A stretch of DNA of 64,000 bases from JAWCQZ01 sp038869515 [NCBI: Halobacteria archaeon] (GTDB lineage Archaea; Halobacteriota; Syntropharchaeia; JACQPP01): the NCBI GenBank assembly GCA_038869515.1, contig JAWCQZ010000004.1, forward strand, positions 1-64,000. The letters run 5' to 3'. Position numbers and translations under genes: made by a program. The notes beneath the pieces were generated by a model. That model was not told the origin of the DNA. It saw nothing but the letters and a program-made list of their open reading frames with translations, and made no database searches. Positions 7,180-15,324 of this stretch are shown piece by piece (the first letter of the stretch is position 1; every line of letters starts with the position of its first letter).

Positions 7180-9786
7180 ATGGGAGAGGAGAGAGCGGAC
7201 CCGCCCCGCGTCCTGCTGACGGGTCTCGCCCTCGCGCTTCTCACGCTCCCGCTGGCGGCGGGCCCTGTCCTGGCCGCCGAACCCGTCGAGCAATGGCAAC
7301 AGACCTTCAGCGGTCGAATCGTGGACGTGGACGTCACTCCCTCCGGACGGACGGCGGTCGCCACCTCCGACGGCCTCACCACCTTCACCGACGACAAGGG
7401 GAAGCAGTTGAAGCAGGTCTCCGGCAACACCCCTGCCGTGGACGTCACCTCCGACGGCCTCAAGGTGGTCGTGGCCGGCCCCTCGGCGGTCAGCCTCGTG
7501 AGCAACGCCGGAACGACCCTCTGGACGAAGCCCCTCGGCGGGGTCACGACGGCCGTCGGGATGGGCCCCGACGGCAGCCTCGTCGCTGCGGGGGCGGACG
7601 ACAAGGCCGTTTACCTCTTCGACTCCTCCGGGGCCCAACTCGCCAAGCGCGCGGTGGGCGAAATCCCGTCGGGCGTTGCTGTGGCCGGCGACAAGGTAGC
7701 GGTGGGGCTCCCCTCCGGGAAGGTCCTCCTGCTGGACCGGCAGGGCACGGTCCTCATCGAAATCGCCGCCGGCGCGCCGGTCCACGCGGTGGACCTCTCC
7801 TCCGCCACCATTGCCGCCGCGACGGAGTCCAACCTGGCGGTCTTCTCCCACGCAGGGGAGAGGCTGTGGACCGGGAACCTCGGAAGCGCCGCGCGGGCGG
7901 TGGCGGTCTCCGCGGACGGGGGCCTCACCCTCGCCGCGGCCCAGGCGGGCGATGTGGCCCTCTACAACGCGAAGGGGGAGTTCCTCTGGAAGCTCAAGAA
8001 ATCGGGAGAGGTCTTCACCGCCGTAGGCCTCTCCGCAGGGGGGTCATTGGCCGCCATCGGCAGCCGGGAGACCTTCCTGCGGATGTACAAGACCAACGTG
8101 AGCGAGGCGATGCCGGAGGGGAGCGCGGCGGCGACCCCGACGCCGGTGGCGACTGCGACACCGCGTCCTACGCCCACGCCACAGGCGGAGAGCCTTCTGC
8201 TCGATCAACCTGTCGGGACCCCGTTCCGAGCCGTGACGCTGGCCGCGGGCCGGGCCGCGCCCGCGTGGAGCAAACCACAGGTGAAAATCTCCGGAAGTTC
8301 GGGGGCCGTGGCCGGGGCGGCCATCTCCCCGGACGGCGCCACCATCGCAGTGGTGACGAGCCCCACCCAAACCTCCAAGGAACTCTATTATCAGGACTCC
8401 TCCGGGAACAGTGCCGGTTCCCCGACAACCGTATTGCTCACCGCCGCCGATGTGAAAATTCTGCAGATGGAATTCTCTTCCGACAGCCAGAGGCTCCTGC
8501 TGAGCGTGGCGACGCGCTTGGGCGGCGGAAGCCCCGTGTGCGACACCGCAGGCCCTCAGAACGACGCACTTCACGTCTCACGCGGCTCTTTCCTCTGGCG
8601 CAACTCTTCCACTTCTCTCGCAATTTGCTCACCGGGGATCCGCGTGGCTGCGGATGCGAAAACCGCAGTGGCCCTGGCGATGAACGGCTCCTACGCCTGG
8701 TGGCTCGACTCCCGCCTGAATCTCCGAGTCCGCAACAACGCCACCCTCAACACGAGCCTCGCCGGGGCGAAGGTCTTCGACGTGAGCCCCGACGGCAAAC
8801 TGCTGGCCGTCGCATTCGGGAACAAGACCATCGAGCTCTATAACGATACCAACCGGACTGCCAAGGTGGACCAACTCCTGTTCAACGTGGACGACCTTCG
8901 CTTCAGCCCGGACGGAAAGTTGGTGGTCCGAGCGGGCCCGGGCGTCATCTTCTTGGATCCAAATACTCTCCAGGCGGACAATACCCTGGCTGTTCACTGG
9001 CAACGGCGCGCCGAGGGTGTGCTCTCGTGGGCCGTCGGCAAGGACGCCTTCGCCGCGGGGACGAAGAACACGAAGGAAATCATCTGGTCTCGCGGAGGAA
9101 AGGATATCGTGGCCACGACCGTGGCCGGTGAGGTCAGCACGGTGGCCCTGTCCTCCAACGGAAAGTTCCTCGCGGCTGGTTCGCGCCAGGCCTTCAAGGT
9201 GTGGCTGTTTTCGGATGACGGGACCCAGTTGTGGGAGGCGGATCTCTCCGACGTTTCGGGCGTCTCGGTGAGCGACGGCGGGTCGGTGGTTGCATTCACC
9301 AATACCGGAGCAGATGTCTCTTCGAGCGTGGGCCACATTCACTACTTCCCGTTGCCGGTTCTCGACATCGACTCCAGTCCCTCCGGAGGTCGCGTCGCAC
9401 TGGACGGAGTGGACTCGGGAACCACCCCCGTTCGCATCCAAGGCATGAAGCCAGGCAACCACACCGTGAAGGTGAGTCTGGCAGGCTACCGGGATTGCGG
9501 GGGAACGGTCAACGTCAGCGGCCCCACCCAGCGCCTCTGCAAGTTCGCCCCCCTCATCGGCACCTCCCCGCCCCCGGAGACCCCGGCGCCCAGCCCCTCT
9601 CCCGAGGCCACCTCCCCCTCCCCGGCCGCTGCCGCGGCGACGCCAACACCGACGCCCGCCCCCGCGGTTCCCGTCCCCGTCGCCCCCTCCCCAACTCCGA
9701 CCCCCCTGAAGTCCCCCGGCTTCGAGGCGCTCGCCGCCCTCGGGGCGCTTGCGGTTGCCGTTTCCTTCAGGAAACGCCGAACGTAA
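7180..9786 (+). CDS. Secreted beta-propeller protein with PEGA domain and PGF-CTERM anchor
   Basis: An 868-residue surface protein. A signal peptide (about residues 1-31, ending VLAAEP) is followed by a WD40/PQQ-like propeller of repeated blades (DVTSDGLKV, GMGPDGSLVAAG, AVSADGGLTLAAA). Then comes a Thr/Pro linker (about 310-332), a second propeller half (about 365-725), a PEGA domain (about 727-775; SSPSGGRVALDGVDSGTTP) and a long Pro/Thr/Ala stalk. It ends in PGFEALAALGALAVAVSF and a basic tail, the tripartite PGF-CTERM signal. In archaea with archaeosortase A that signal is cleaved and replaced by a lipid anchor. PEGA domains are usually surface-layer or binding modules. A TATA box at 7151-7160 supports the ATG. 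The partner of the propeller is unknown. Confidence 0.85.
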   Translation: MGEERADPPRVLLTGLALALLTLPLAAGPVLAAEPVEQWQQTFSGRIVDVDVTPSGRTAVATSDGLTTFTDDKGKQLKQVSGNTPAVDVTSDGLKVVVAGPSAVSLVSNAGTTLWTKPLGGVTTAVGMGPDGSLVAAGADDKAVYLFDSSGAQLAKRAVGEIPSGVAVAGDKVAVGLPSGKVLLLDRQGTVLIEIAAGAPVHAVDLSSATIAAATESNLAVFSHAGERLWTGNLGSAARAVAVSADGGLTLAAAQAGDVALYNAKGEFLWKLKKSGEVFTAVGLSAGGSLAAIGSRETFLRMYKTNVSEAMPEGSAAATPTPVATATPRPTPTPQAESLLLDQPVGTPFRAVTLAAGRAAPAWSKPQVKISGSSGAVAGAAISPDGATIAVVTSPTQTSKELYYQDSSGNSAGSPTTVLLTAADVKILQMEFSSDSQRLLLSVATRLGGGSPVCDTAGPQNDALHVSRGSFLWRNSSTSLAICSPGIRVAADAKTAVALAMNGSYAWWLDSRLNLRVRNNATLNTSLAGAKVFDVSPDGKLLAVAFGNKTIELYNDTNRTAKVDQLLFNVDDLRFSPDGKLVVRAGPGVIFLDPNTLQADNTLAVHWQRRAEGVLSWAVGKDAFAAGTKNTKEIIWSRGGKDIVATTVAGEVSTVALSSNGKFLAAGSRQAFKVWLFSDDGTQLWEADLSDVSGVSVSDGGSVVAFTNTGADVSSSVGHIHYFPLPVLDIDSSPSGGRVALDGVDSGTTPVRIQGMKPGNHTVKVSLAGYRDCGGTVNVSGPTQRLCKFAPLIGTSPPPETPAPSPSPEATSPSPAAAAATPTPTPAPAVPVPVAPSPTPTPLKSPGFEALAALGALAVAVSFRKRRT

Positions 9787-9796
9787 GGTTTAAAAC
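9787..9796 (+). promoter_or_regulatory. TATA box of acyl-CoA dehydrogenase operon
   Basis: Sequence ggtttaaaac, about 30 bp upstream of the ATG at 9824 and directly after the preceding stop codon. It predicts a leaderless or near-leaderless mRNA covering the dehydrogenases at 9824 and 10958, which are 6 bp apart. Confidence 0.65.
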
Positions 9797-9823
9797 ATCG
9801 GTTCCAAAACGTCGAAACACTCC

Positions 9824-10951
9824 ATGGTCTCCTTCGACCTCTCCGACGACCAGAAGATGATTCGGGACACGGTCGTCGACTTCGCCAAGAACGAGATGCG
9901 GGGCGACGGAAAGGGGGAGCGCGCGATCAAGGCGCAGGACGCCGACGAGGCGGCCAAAATCCCGGACGACGTCGTCCAGAAAGGGTGGGGCCTCGGGCTC
10001 CTGCAGCAACTCATCCCGGAGCAGTACGGCGGCTTCGGCGGCCAGCGCTCCGCGATCACCGGGGCCGTCGTTGCCGAGGAACTGGCCTGGGGCGACCTCT
10101 CGATGGCGACCCACATCCTCGCGCCCGCGCTCTTCGCCATCCCGGTGATGGCGGTCGGCACCCCGGCCCAGAAGGAGAAATACCTGAAGATGTTCACCGG
10201 CAACTCCTTCCCCGCGGCGACGGCGGCCGTCGTCGAGCCCCGGTTCGGGTTCGACCTGGAGTCGGTCCAGACCGCCGCCGTGCCCTCCTCCAAGGGCTAC
10301 GAACTGTCGGGGAGCAAGTGCTTCGTCCCCCTCGGGGCGTCGGCCAAGCACATCCTCGTCTGGGCGGCCCCGAAGGACTCGCCCCAGACCGTGGCAGGCT
10401 TCATCGTGGACGTCGAGAAGTCGGGCGGCATGAAAGTGGAGCGGGAGAAGAACATGGGGCTGCGGGCCCTGGAGACCGCGGAGCTCACCTTCGACAAGAC
10501 CGTGGTCCCCGTGGAGAACCGCCTCGGGGAGGGGAAGAAGGAGGACTTCGTCAAACTGATGAGCGCGAGCCGCATCGCCCTCGCCTCGATGGCGGTCGGC
10601 GTCGCGAAGGCCGCCTTCGAGTACGCCCGCGACTACGCCAAGACCCGCATCGCCTTCGGCGAGCCCATCGCCCAGCGCCAGTCTATCGCCTTCATGCTCG
10701 CCGAGATGGCGATGGAGATTGATGCCACCCGTCTCCTCGCCTGGGAAGCGGCGTGGTTGATGGACACCGGCAAGGACGCCTTCAAGGCGGCCTACCTCGC
10801 CAAGATGTACGCCTCCGACATGGTGATGAAGGCGACCGACCGGGCGGTCCAGATCCTCGGCGGCCACGGATACATCCGCGACCACCCCGTCGAGATGTGG
10901 ATGCGGAACGCCAGGGGCTTCGCCGCGTGGGAAGGAACGGCGATCGTCTGA
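9824..10951 (+). CDS. Acyl-CoA dehydrogenase 1
   Basis: A 375-residue FAD enzyme that introduces the alpha-beta double bond into acyl-CoA, in fatty-acid or branched amino-acid breakdown. The order is standard: N-terminal helical domain, middle beta domain, then the C-terminal helical domain with the FAD-binding ILGGHGYIRDHPVE segment. The putative catalytic Glu is in the final WEGTAIV. The C-terminus stops right after this motif, so it is shorter than typical. The middle domain lacks a clean TEPxxGSD motif (it has VVEPRFGFDLES), which hints at an unusual substrate. It is probably cotranscribed with the next gene. Confidence 0.88.
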   Translation: MVSFDLSDDQKMIRDTVVDFAKNEMRGDGKGERAIKAQDADEAAKIPDDVVQKGWGLGLLQQLIPEQYGGFGGQRSAITGAVVAEELAWGDLSMATHILAPALFAIPVMAVGTPAQKEKYLKMFTGNSFPAATAAVVEPRFGFDLESVQTAAVPSSKGYELSGSKCFVPLGASAKHILVWAAPKDSPQTVAGFIVDVEKSGGMKVEREKNMGLRALETAELTFDKTVVPVENRLGEGKKEDFVKLMSASRIALASMAVGVAKAAFEYARDYAKTRIAFGEPIAQRQSIAFMLAEMAMEIDATRLLAWEAAWLMDTGKDAFKAAYLAKMYASDMVMKATDRAVQILGGHGYIRDHPVEMWMRNARGFAAWEGTAIV

Positions 10952-10957
10952 AGCCCG

Positions 10958-12301
10958 ATGGTGGATTTCGAGCTCCCGAAGTCCCTGGGCCAGATGCGGG
11001 GCCTCATCTCCCAGTTGGCCATCCACAAGTTGCGCCCCGTCGCCCGCGAGTGGGACGAGAAGGAGCACGAGGTCCCCTGGCCCATCGTCAACGAGGTCCA
11101 CAAGATGATGAAGGCGATGGGCGCCAGCGCCCTCGGCGGCACGGGAGTAAGGGCAAAGGGCGCTTCGAAAGGCGGCAAGGAGGGCAACGGCGAGTCGAAG
11201 GGGGAGTCCATGGGAACCCTCTCGGGGGCGATTCTCGCCGAGGCGCTCACCTACGGCGACGCGGGGCTGGCGCTCTGCATGCCCGGGCCCCAACTGGGCG
11301 GCGCGGCCATCATGGCGGCGGGCACCCCCGCCCAGAAGGAGAAGTGGCTCTCCCGCTTCCCGGGCGAGAAGCCCACCTGGGGCGCCATGTCCATCACCGA
11401 GCCCGGCTCCGGCTCCGACACCGCCTCCATCCGGACCACCGCGCGCAAGGAGGGGAACCGGTGGATTCTGAACGGCGAGAAAATCTTCGTCACCAGCGGG
11501 CAACTCGCGCTGGAGAAGTCGGACGGCCTCGTGGTGGTGTGGGCCCGCGTCCTCCCGCCCGGGGTCAAGGCCATCGAGCAGGTGGAGGGGCACGCGGCGA
11601 TGCGCGCCTTCATCGTGCCCGCCGGGACCAGGGGCATCAAGGTCGCCAAGGTCGAGAAGAAACTCGGCATCCGCGCCTCCAACACCGTGTCGCTCGTCCT
11701 CGAGGACTGCGCGATCCCCCTGGAGAACCTCCTCGGCGAGCCGATCCTCGACACCCACGGGTCTGCTTCGCAGCCCTCGGGCGCCTCCCTGCGGGACGCG
11801 CCCGCGTCGAAGGAGGCGAAGGGGTTCAAGGGGGTCATGGCGACCTTCGATTCGACCCGGCCCATCGTCGCCTCCTTCGCCATCGGCGTCGCGCAGGCGG
11901 CCCTCGACTTCACCAAGGAGATGCTGAAGAAGCAGGGCATCCAGCTTCGCTACGGCCTCTCGCCCGCGCGGGTCTCCGCGGCGGAGCAGGACGTTATGAA
12001 GATGGAGGCGGAACTGCAGGCTGCCCGCCTCCTCGCGTGGCGCGCGTCGTGGATGATGGACCGGAAGCAGCCCAACGCTCTCGAGGCGGCGATGGCGAAG
12101 GGGAAGGCGGGGACCGCGGCGACCAACGCCTGTCTGAAGTGCTCCGAAATCTGCGGGTGGTTCGGATACTCGCGGAAGCACCTGCTGGAGAAGTGGATTC
12201 GGGACGTGAAAATCAACGACATCTACGAGGGGACGGGGCAGATTCAGTTGCTCATCATGGCGCGGCGGGTGCTGGGGTATACGAGGGAGCAGTTGAAGTA
12301 G
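10958..12301 (+). CDS. Acyl-CoA dehydrogenase 2 (with insertions)
   Basis: A 447-residue member of the same family: TEPGSGSDTASIRTTA in the middle domain binds FAD, GFKGVMATFDSTRP begins the C-terminal domain, and the catalytic Glu lies in NDIYEGTGQIQ. It is longer than usual because of two low-complexity inserts: one after ALGGTGVRA (residues about 62-90) and one at 264-288. The second is encoded by a segment similar to linker DNA in scpA. It follows the previous gene by 6 bp, so it is the same operon. It is a close paralogue of the gene at 13793, with the same MVDF N-terminus. Confidence 0.9.
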   Translation: MVDFELPKSLGQMRGLISQLAIHKLRPVAREWDEKEHEVPWPIVNEVHKMMKAMGASALGGTGVRAKGASKGGKEGNGESKGESMGTLSGAILAEALTYGDAGLALCMPGPQLGGAAIMAAGTPAQKEKWLSRFPGEKPTWGAMSITEPGSGSDTASIRTTARKEGNRWILNGEKIFVTSGQLALEKSDGLVVVWARVLPPGVKAIEQVEGHAAMRAFIVPAGTRGIKVAKVEKKLGIRASNTVSLVLEDCAIPLENLLGEPILDTHGSASQPSGASLRDAPASKEAKGFKGVMATFDSTRPIVASFAIGVAQAALDFTKEMLKKQGIQLRYGLSPARVSAAEQDVMKMEAELQAARLLAWRASWMMDRKQPNALEAAMAKGKAGTAATNACLKCSEICGWFGYSRKHLLEKWIRDVKINDIYEGTGQIQLLIMARRVLGYTREQLK

Positions 12302-12359
12302 GCCCTTGCCGCTGGACCGTCACTTTTAAACAGGTCGCAATACACAGCCACGCACAGAG

Positions 12360-12710
12360 ATGGCGACCCGCACGCTCTCCGTGACGAGCAGGCCTACCAG
12401 CGGCTGAAGGCCCTGAAGGGGGAGAAGGAGTCCTTCAGCGACGTGATTCTGAAGGTGACGAAGAGGCCCCGCCTCCTGGAGTTCGCGGGCATCTTCTCGA
12501 AGGAGGAGGTGGAGGAGGCCCGGAAAGTGATCCGGGAATCGCGGAAGCGCTCCAACGAGCGGCTGCGCCGCATCGCCGAGCGGATGGAAGGAAATCGATG
12601 GCAACGACGCCCTCATCGCGGGCATCGCCCTCCGCCACGGGCAGACGGTCCTGACGCGGGACGCGGCCCACTTCGGGAGGGTAAGGGGGTTGAGGGTGGA
12701 GGGGTATTGA
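12360..12710 (+). pseudogene. Wrecked vapBC toxin-antitoxin locus
   Basis: A TATA box (acttttaaac, 12322-12331) precedes an ATG at 12360 that opens like a VapB antitoxin (MATRTLSV). The frame is lost after about eight codons, and the rest of VapB (DEQAYQRLKALKGEKESF onward, ending near 12600) is in another frame. It is followed directly by only the C-terminal 37 or so codons of a VapC PIN toxin, including NDALIAGIALRHGQTVLTRD and the stop at 12708. About two thirds of VapC is missing. Both products should be inactive. Confidence 0.75.
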
Positions 12711-12791
12711 AGGGGGGCGGGGTGGATTCGGCTGCGCAACATGGCGAGAAGGGTGCCGGGGTATGCGAGGGGGCAGTTGAAGCAGAAGTAA
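12709..12791 (+). pseudogene. Fossil 3' end of an acyl-CoA dehydrogenase gene
   Basis: About 80 bp clearly similar to the last 75 bp of the gene ending at 12301: gcggggtggattcggctgc, then atggcgagaagggtgccggg and gggcagttgaag match its GTGQIQLLIMARRVLGY..QLK coding end. The remnant overlaps the dead vapC stop. It shows that another dehydrogenase copy once ended here, or that the end was duplicated together with the toxin locus. Confidence 0.7.
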
Positions 12792-12855
12792 ACAGAGATC
12801 GTGTTACTACCTTCTCGCCGACAAAACGAACGACGTTTCTTTCTGTGATATGGGA

Positions 12856-12916
12856 GCGCGCGCCCGTGGCCCGCCCCGCGCTTGCGCGGGTACGGGCCCC
12901 ACCGAGGGCGCGCGCG
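12856..12916. repeat. Nested GC palindrome
   Basis: Outer 10-bp arms gcgcgcgccc (12856-12865) and gggcgcgcgc (12906-12915), with an inner cccgcgc-tt-gcgcggg hairpin. It lies in the 12792-13002 gap between the dead toxin locus and the intact one; no gene is visible in that gap. Confidence 0.6.
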
Positions 12917-13002
12917 AGCGTACGAACGCACCCACTTTGTCCGTTACCACATTCCTCGTCGGGCCGCGCGCTCGACACTCCGGGCCGCACCCGCCCCCAA
13001 CC

Positions 13003-13030
13003 TTTATTTATTCCCACGAAAAAGTGGGAA
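13003..13030 (+). promoter_or_regulatory. TATA box and probable operator of the AbrB-VapC operon
   Basis: TATA-like tttattta at 13003-13010 is followed immediately by a perfect 7-bp inverted repeat, ttcccac/gtgggaa (13011-13030, 6-nt spacer), ending just before the ATG at 13036. Its position over the transcription start fits autorepression by the antitoxin, as is usual for these operons. Confidence 0.55.
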
Positions 13031-13035
13031 GTGGT

Positions 13036-13293
13036 ATGTCCACAACCCACCTCGATGCCAAAGGCCGCCTTTTGATTCCCCGCCGGGTCCGCCGGGCCGC
13101 CGGGCTGGAGGAGGGCGAGGAGCTGCTGGTGAAAGTCCCCGAAGAGGGCACCGTCCTCCTCCGCCGAATCCGGAAGACGCCAGGAGGGCGGGACCCCTTC
13201 CTGGAGATGCTGAAGAAACCCGCTCACGTCAGCCGGGAGAAACTCCGCAGGTTCGACCTGGAGGCCCTGAAGGACGAAGCGTGGACCCCATGA
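13036..13293 (+). CDS. vapB: AbrB/SpoVT-type antitoxin
   Basis: An 85-residue protein. The N-terminal 45 residues (HLDAKGRLLIPRRVRRAAGL then EGEELLVKV) form the swapped-hairpin AbrB DNA-binding fold. The C-terminal half (EKLRRFDLEALKDEAW) is the acidic, flexible toxin-binding part. It should neutralise the PIN toxin encoded next and repress the operon through the palindrome at its promoter. Its stop overlaps the toxin start by 4 nt (ATGA), implying translational coupling. Confidence 0.85.
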   Translation: MSTTHLDAKGRLLIPRRVRRAAGLEEGEELLVKVPEEGTVLLRRIRKTPGGRDPFLEMLKKPAHVSREKLRRFDLEALKDEAWTP

Positions 13294-13688
13294 TTCTGGT
13301 GGACGCCAACATCCACATCTTCGCCACCATCGCCGAATACCCGGAGCACGAAGGGGCGGCCCGGAGGCTGCGGGAGGCCCTCGATGCAGGGGTGGCCACC
13401 ACCCCCATCATCCTCTCCGAGGTCTTCCACCAGCTCACCCGCCTCCTGGGGCCGCGGGATGCGCAACGGCGCGTATCCGCCATCCTCGCCTCTCCGCGGG
13501 TGACCTACCTCGGCCTGGAACCCGAGGCCTTCCCGCGGGCCATGGACCTCTGCGTCCGCCACGGTCTCCGGGTCAACGACGGGCTCATCGCCCAGCAGGC
13601 CCTGGACGCGGGGATACCCGTGTTGACCGACAATGTGCGGGACTTCCGGAGGGTCCCCGGGCTGGAAGTCCGGGCCTTCCGTCCGTAG
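13290..13688 (+). CDS. vapC: VapC-type PIN-domain toxin
   Basis: A 132-residue ribonuclease toxin. The catalytic acids of the PIN fold are present: Asp5 in MILVDANIHI, the Glu in ILSEVFHQLTR, Asp in LRVNDGLIAQQAL and the late Asp in PVLTDNVRDFRRV. VapC enzymes cut specific tRNA or rRNA sites when freed from their antitoxin. The gene appears intact, unlike the vapC remnant 600 bp upstream. It ends about 100 bp before the third acyl-CoA dehydrogenase. Confidence 0.9.
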   Translation: MILVDANIHIFATIAEYPEHEGAARRLREALDAGVATTPIILSEVFHQLTRLLGPRDAQRRVSAILASPRVTYLGLEPEAFPRAMDLCVRHGLRVNDGLIAQQALDAGIPVLTDNVRDFRRVPGLEVRAFRP

Positions 13689-13792
13689 TCCCCACTTGGC
13701 GCATCCACTTGCTCCTTCTGCACCATGTTTTGCAAATCATCGGTGGCATCTGCATCAAATCTTTAAGTCCCCCTCCCCCTTCCAAACCGCCC

Positions 13793-15076
13793 ATGGTCGA
13801 CTTCTCCATCCCCAAGCCCCTCGCCTCCGTCCGCGACCTCATCCACCAGTTGGCCCTCCACAAACTCCGGCCCATCTCCCGCGAGTTCGACGAGCGGGAG
13901 CACGAAATCCCGTGGGACCTCGTCCACGAACTCCACCGCATGGGGAAAGTCATGGGCGGCGGCGTCTTCCCGGGCGCGGGGGACCCGGCGGCCCGGGGGC
14001 CGGAGGGGGGCGGGGACGGCGCGGGCGCCTCCACCGCCTTCCTGATGGCCCTCGTCGCCGAGGAGTTGGCCTGGGGGGACGAGGGTCTCTTCCCGGTCAT
14101 CCCGGTCCCCGGCCTCGGGGGGGCGGCGGTCGAGGCGGCGGGGACCCCGGAGCAGCGGAAGAGATGGCTGTCGCGCTTCCCGGGCGAAAAGCCGACCTGG
14201 GCCGCCATGGCGATGACCGAGCCCGGCTCCGGCTCCGACACCGCCTCCATCCGGACCACCGCGCGGCGCGAGGGCGGGGAGTGGGTCCTCAACGGGGAGA
14301 AAATCTTCTGCACCAACGGCCAGCTGGCCCTTGAGAAGTCCAGCGGCTTCGTGGTCGTATGGGCCCGCATCCTCCCCGCGGGCGCGAAGAGCCTCGACGA
14401 GGTCCAGGACCATGCCGGGATGAGGGGCTTCGTCGTGCCCGCCGGGACCCCCGGGGCGCGGGTCACCAAGGTGGAGAAGAAGATGGGCCTGCGGGGCTGG
14501 AACACGGTCTCCATCATCCTCGAAGATGTCCGCCTCCCTCTGGAGAACATGCTCGGGGAGCCCCTCCCGGAGACCCCTTCACCCAGGGCGTCGTCGGGGT
14601 TCAGAGGCGCCATGGCCACCTTCGACGCCACCCGCCCCCAGGTCTCCGCCCTCGCCATCGGGGTGGGGCGGGCGGCCCTCGACTTCGCCCGGGAGCTGCT
14701 CGCGAAGAACGGAGTCGTCCCGCGCTACGGGCTCTCTCCGGTCCGGCTGTCGGGCGTCGAGCGCGAGTTCATCCGGGCAGAGGCCGACCTCCACGCCGCC
14801 CGCCTCCTCAACTGGAGGGCCTGCTGGCTCCTCGACCGGAAGGTTCCCAACAACCTCGAGGCGGCGATGGCGAAGGCGAAGGCGGGGCAGGCGGCGACCG
14901 AGGCGGCGCTGAGGTGCGCGGAGCTCGCGGGGCCGCTCGGCTACTCCAGGAAACATCTCCTGGAAAAATGGGTCCGGGACGCGAAACTCAACGACATCGG
15001 CGAGGGGACGGCGCAGGTCTGCCGGCTGGTCATTGCGAGGCGGATTCTGGGGTATTCGAGGGAGCAGTTAACATAG
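13793..15076 (+). CDS. Acyl-CoA dehydrogenase 3
   Basis: A 427-residue paralogue of the gene at 10958 (MVDFSIPKPLASVRDLIHQL versus MVDFELPKSL), sharing TEPGSGSDTASIRTTA, GFRGAMATFDATRP and a C-terminal GEGTAQV with the catalytic Glu. The variable loop after HRMGKVMGG is a Gly/Ala-rich insert. An upstream in-frame ATG at 13709 exists, but a TATA-like ctttaag at 13761-13767 lies about 27 bp before 13793 and the paralogue starts at the same residue, so 13793 is chosen. It is probably a separate transcription unit. The stop codon abuts a large hairpin. Confidence 0.9.
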   Translation: MVDFSIPKPLASVRDLIHQLALHKLRPISREFDEREHEIPWDLVHELHRMGKVMGGGVFPGAGDPAARGPEGGGDGAGASTAFLMALVAEELAWGDEGLFPVIPVPGLGGAAVEAAGTPEQRKRWLSRFPGEKPTWAAMAMTEPGSGSDTASIRTTARREGGEWVLNGEKIFCTNGQLALEKSSGFVVVWARILPAGAKSLDEVQDHAGMRGFVVPAGTPGARVTKVEKKMGLRGWNTVSIILEDVRLPLENMLGEPLPETPSPRASSGFRGAMATFDATRPQVSALAIGVGRAALDFARELLAKNGVVPRYGLSPVRLSGVEREFIRAEADLHAARLLNWRACWLLDRKVPNNLEAAMAKAKAGQAATEAALRCAELAGPLGYSRKHLLEKWVRDAKLNDIGEGTAQVCRLVIARRILGYSREQLT

Positions 15077-15115
15077 GCCGCTTTCCGCGCGGGCTCCGCC
15101 CGCGCGGAAAGCGGC
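15077..15115 (+). terminator. 18-bp perfect hairpin directly after a stop codon
   Basis: Arms 15077-15094 and 15098-15115 are perfectly complementary with a 3-nt tcc loop, beginning at the first base after the stop codon. There is no T-run behind it, so termination or mRNA 3'-end protection are both possible; it may also be a repeat element. Confidence 0.55.
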
Positions 15116-15138
15116 AGCTCCACCCCCGGGGGGTCGAC

Positions 15139-15239
15139 CCTCGCAGAACCCGCCCCGAGCGAAGCGAGGGGCAGGGTTCTGCGCCCCGCGCCCGTCGTCA
15201 TATCGCGAGCGGGCGCGGAGGGCAGGGTTCCGCGCTATA
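15139..15239. repeat. 101-bp dispersed repeat, copy B
   Basis: Identical to 23-123 over 101 bp, with the same two internal hairpins, placed between the dehydrogenase hairpin and the smc promoter. The match ends in an A/T stretch that merges with the smc TATA region. Confidence 0.9.
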
Positions 15240-15254
15240 TTTTCCCCTACAATA

Positions 15255-15322
15255 GATATATATACCCCCTCTCTAACGTTACGGCGGGGACAATGGATAG
15301 GAAAAACACCCCCTCGGGGTAG
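15255..15322 (+). promoter_or_regulatory. smc promoter with a short upstream ORF
   Basis: A strong TATA box gatatatata (15255-15264) should start transcription near 15285-15293. The first codon there, ATG 15293, opens a nine-codon ORF, MDRKNTPSG, ending at TAG 15320-15322, two bases before the GTG of smc. A small acccc-ctc-ggggt hairpin (15309-15321) lies inside it. This suggests a leaderless upstream peptide that couples or attenuates smc translation; it is inferred from sequence only. Confidence 0.4.
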
Positions 15323-15324
15323 CC

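Noticed and set aside
5568-8843. A 1,091-codon plus-strand frame across cdc6 and the propeller gene
   Set aside because: It is antisense to cdc6 and out of frame with the propeller; Pro/Arg/Gly-rich with no domain.
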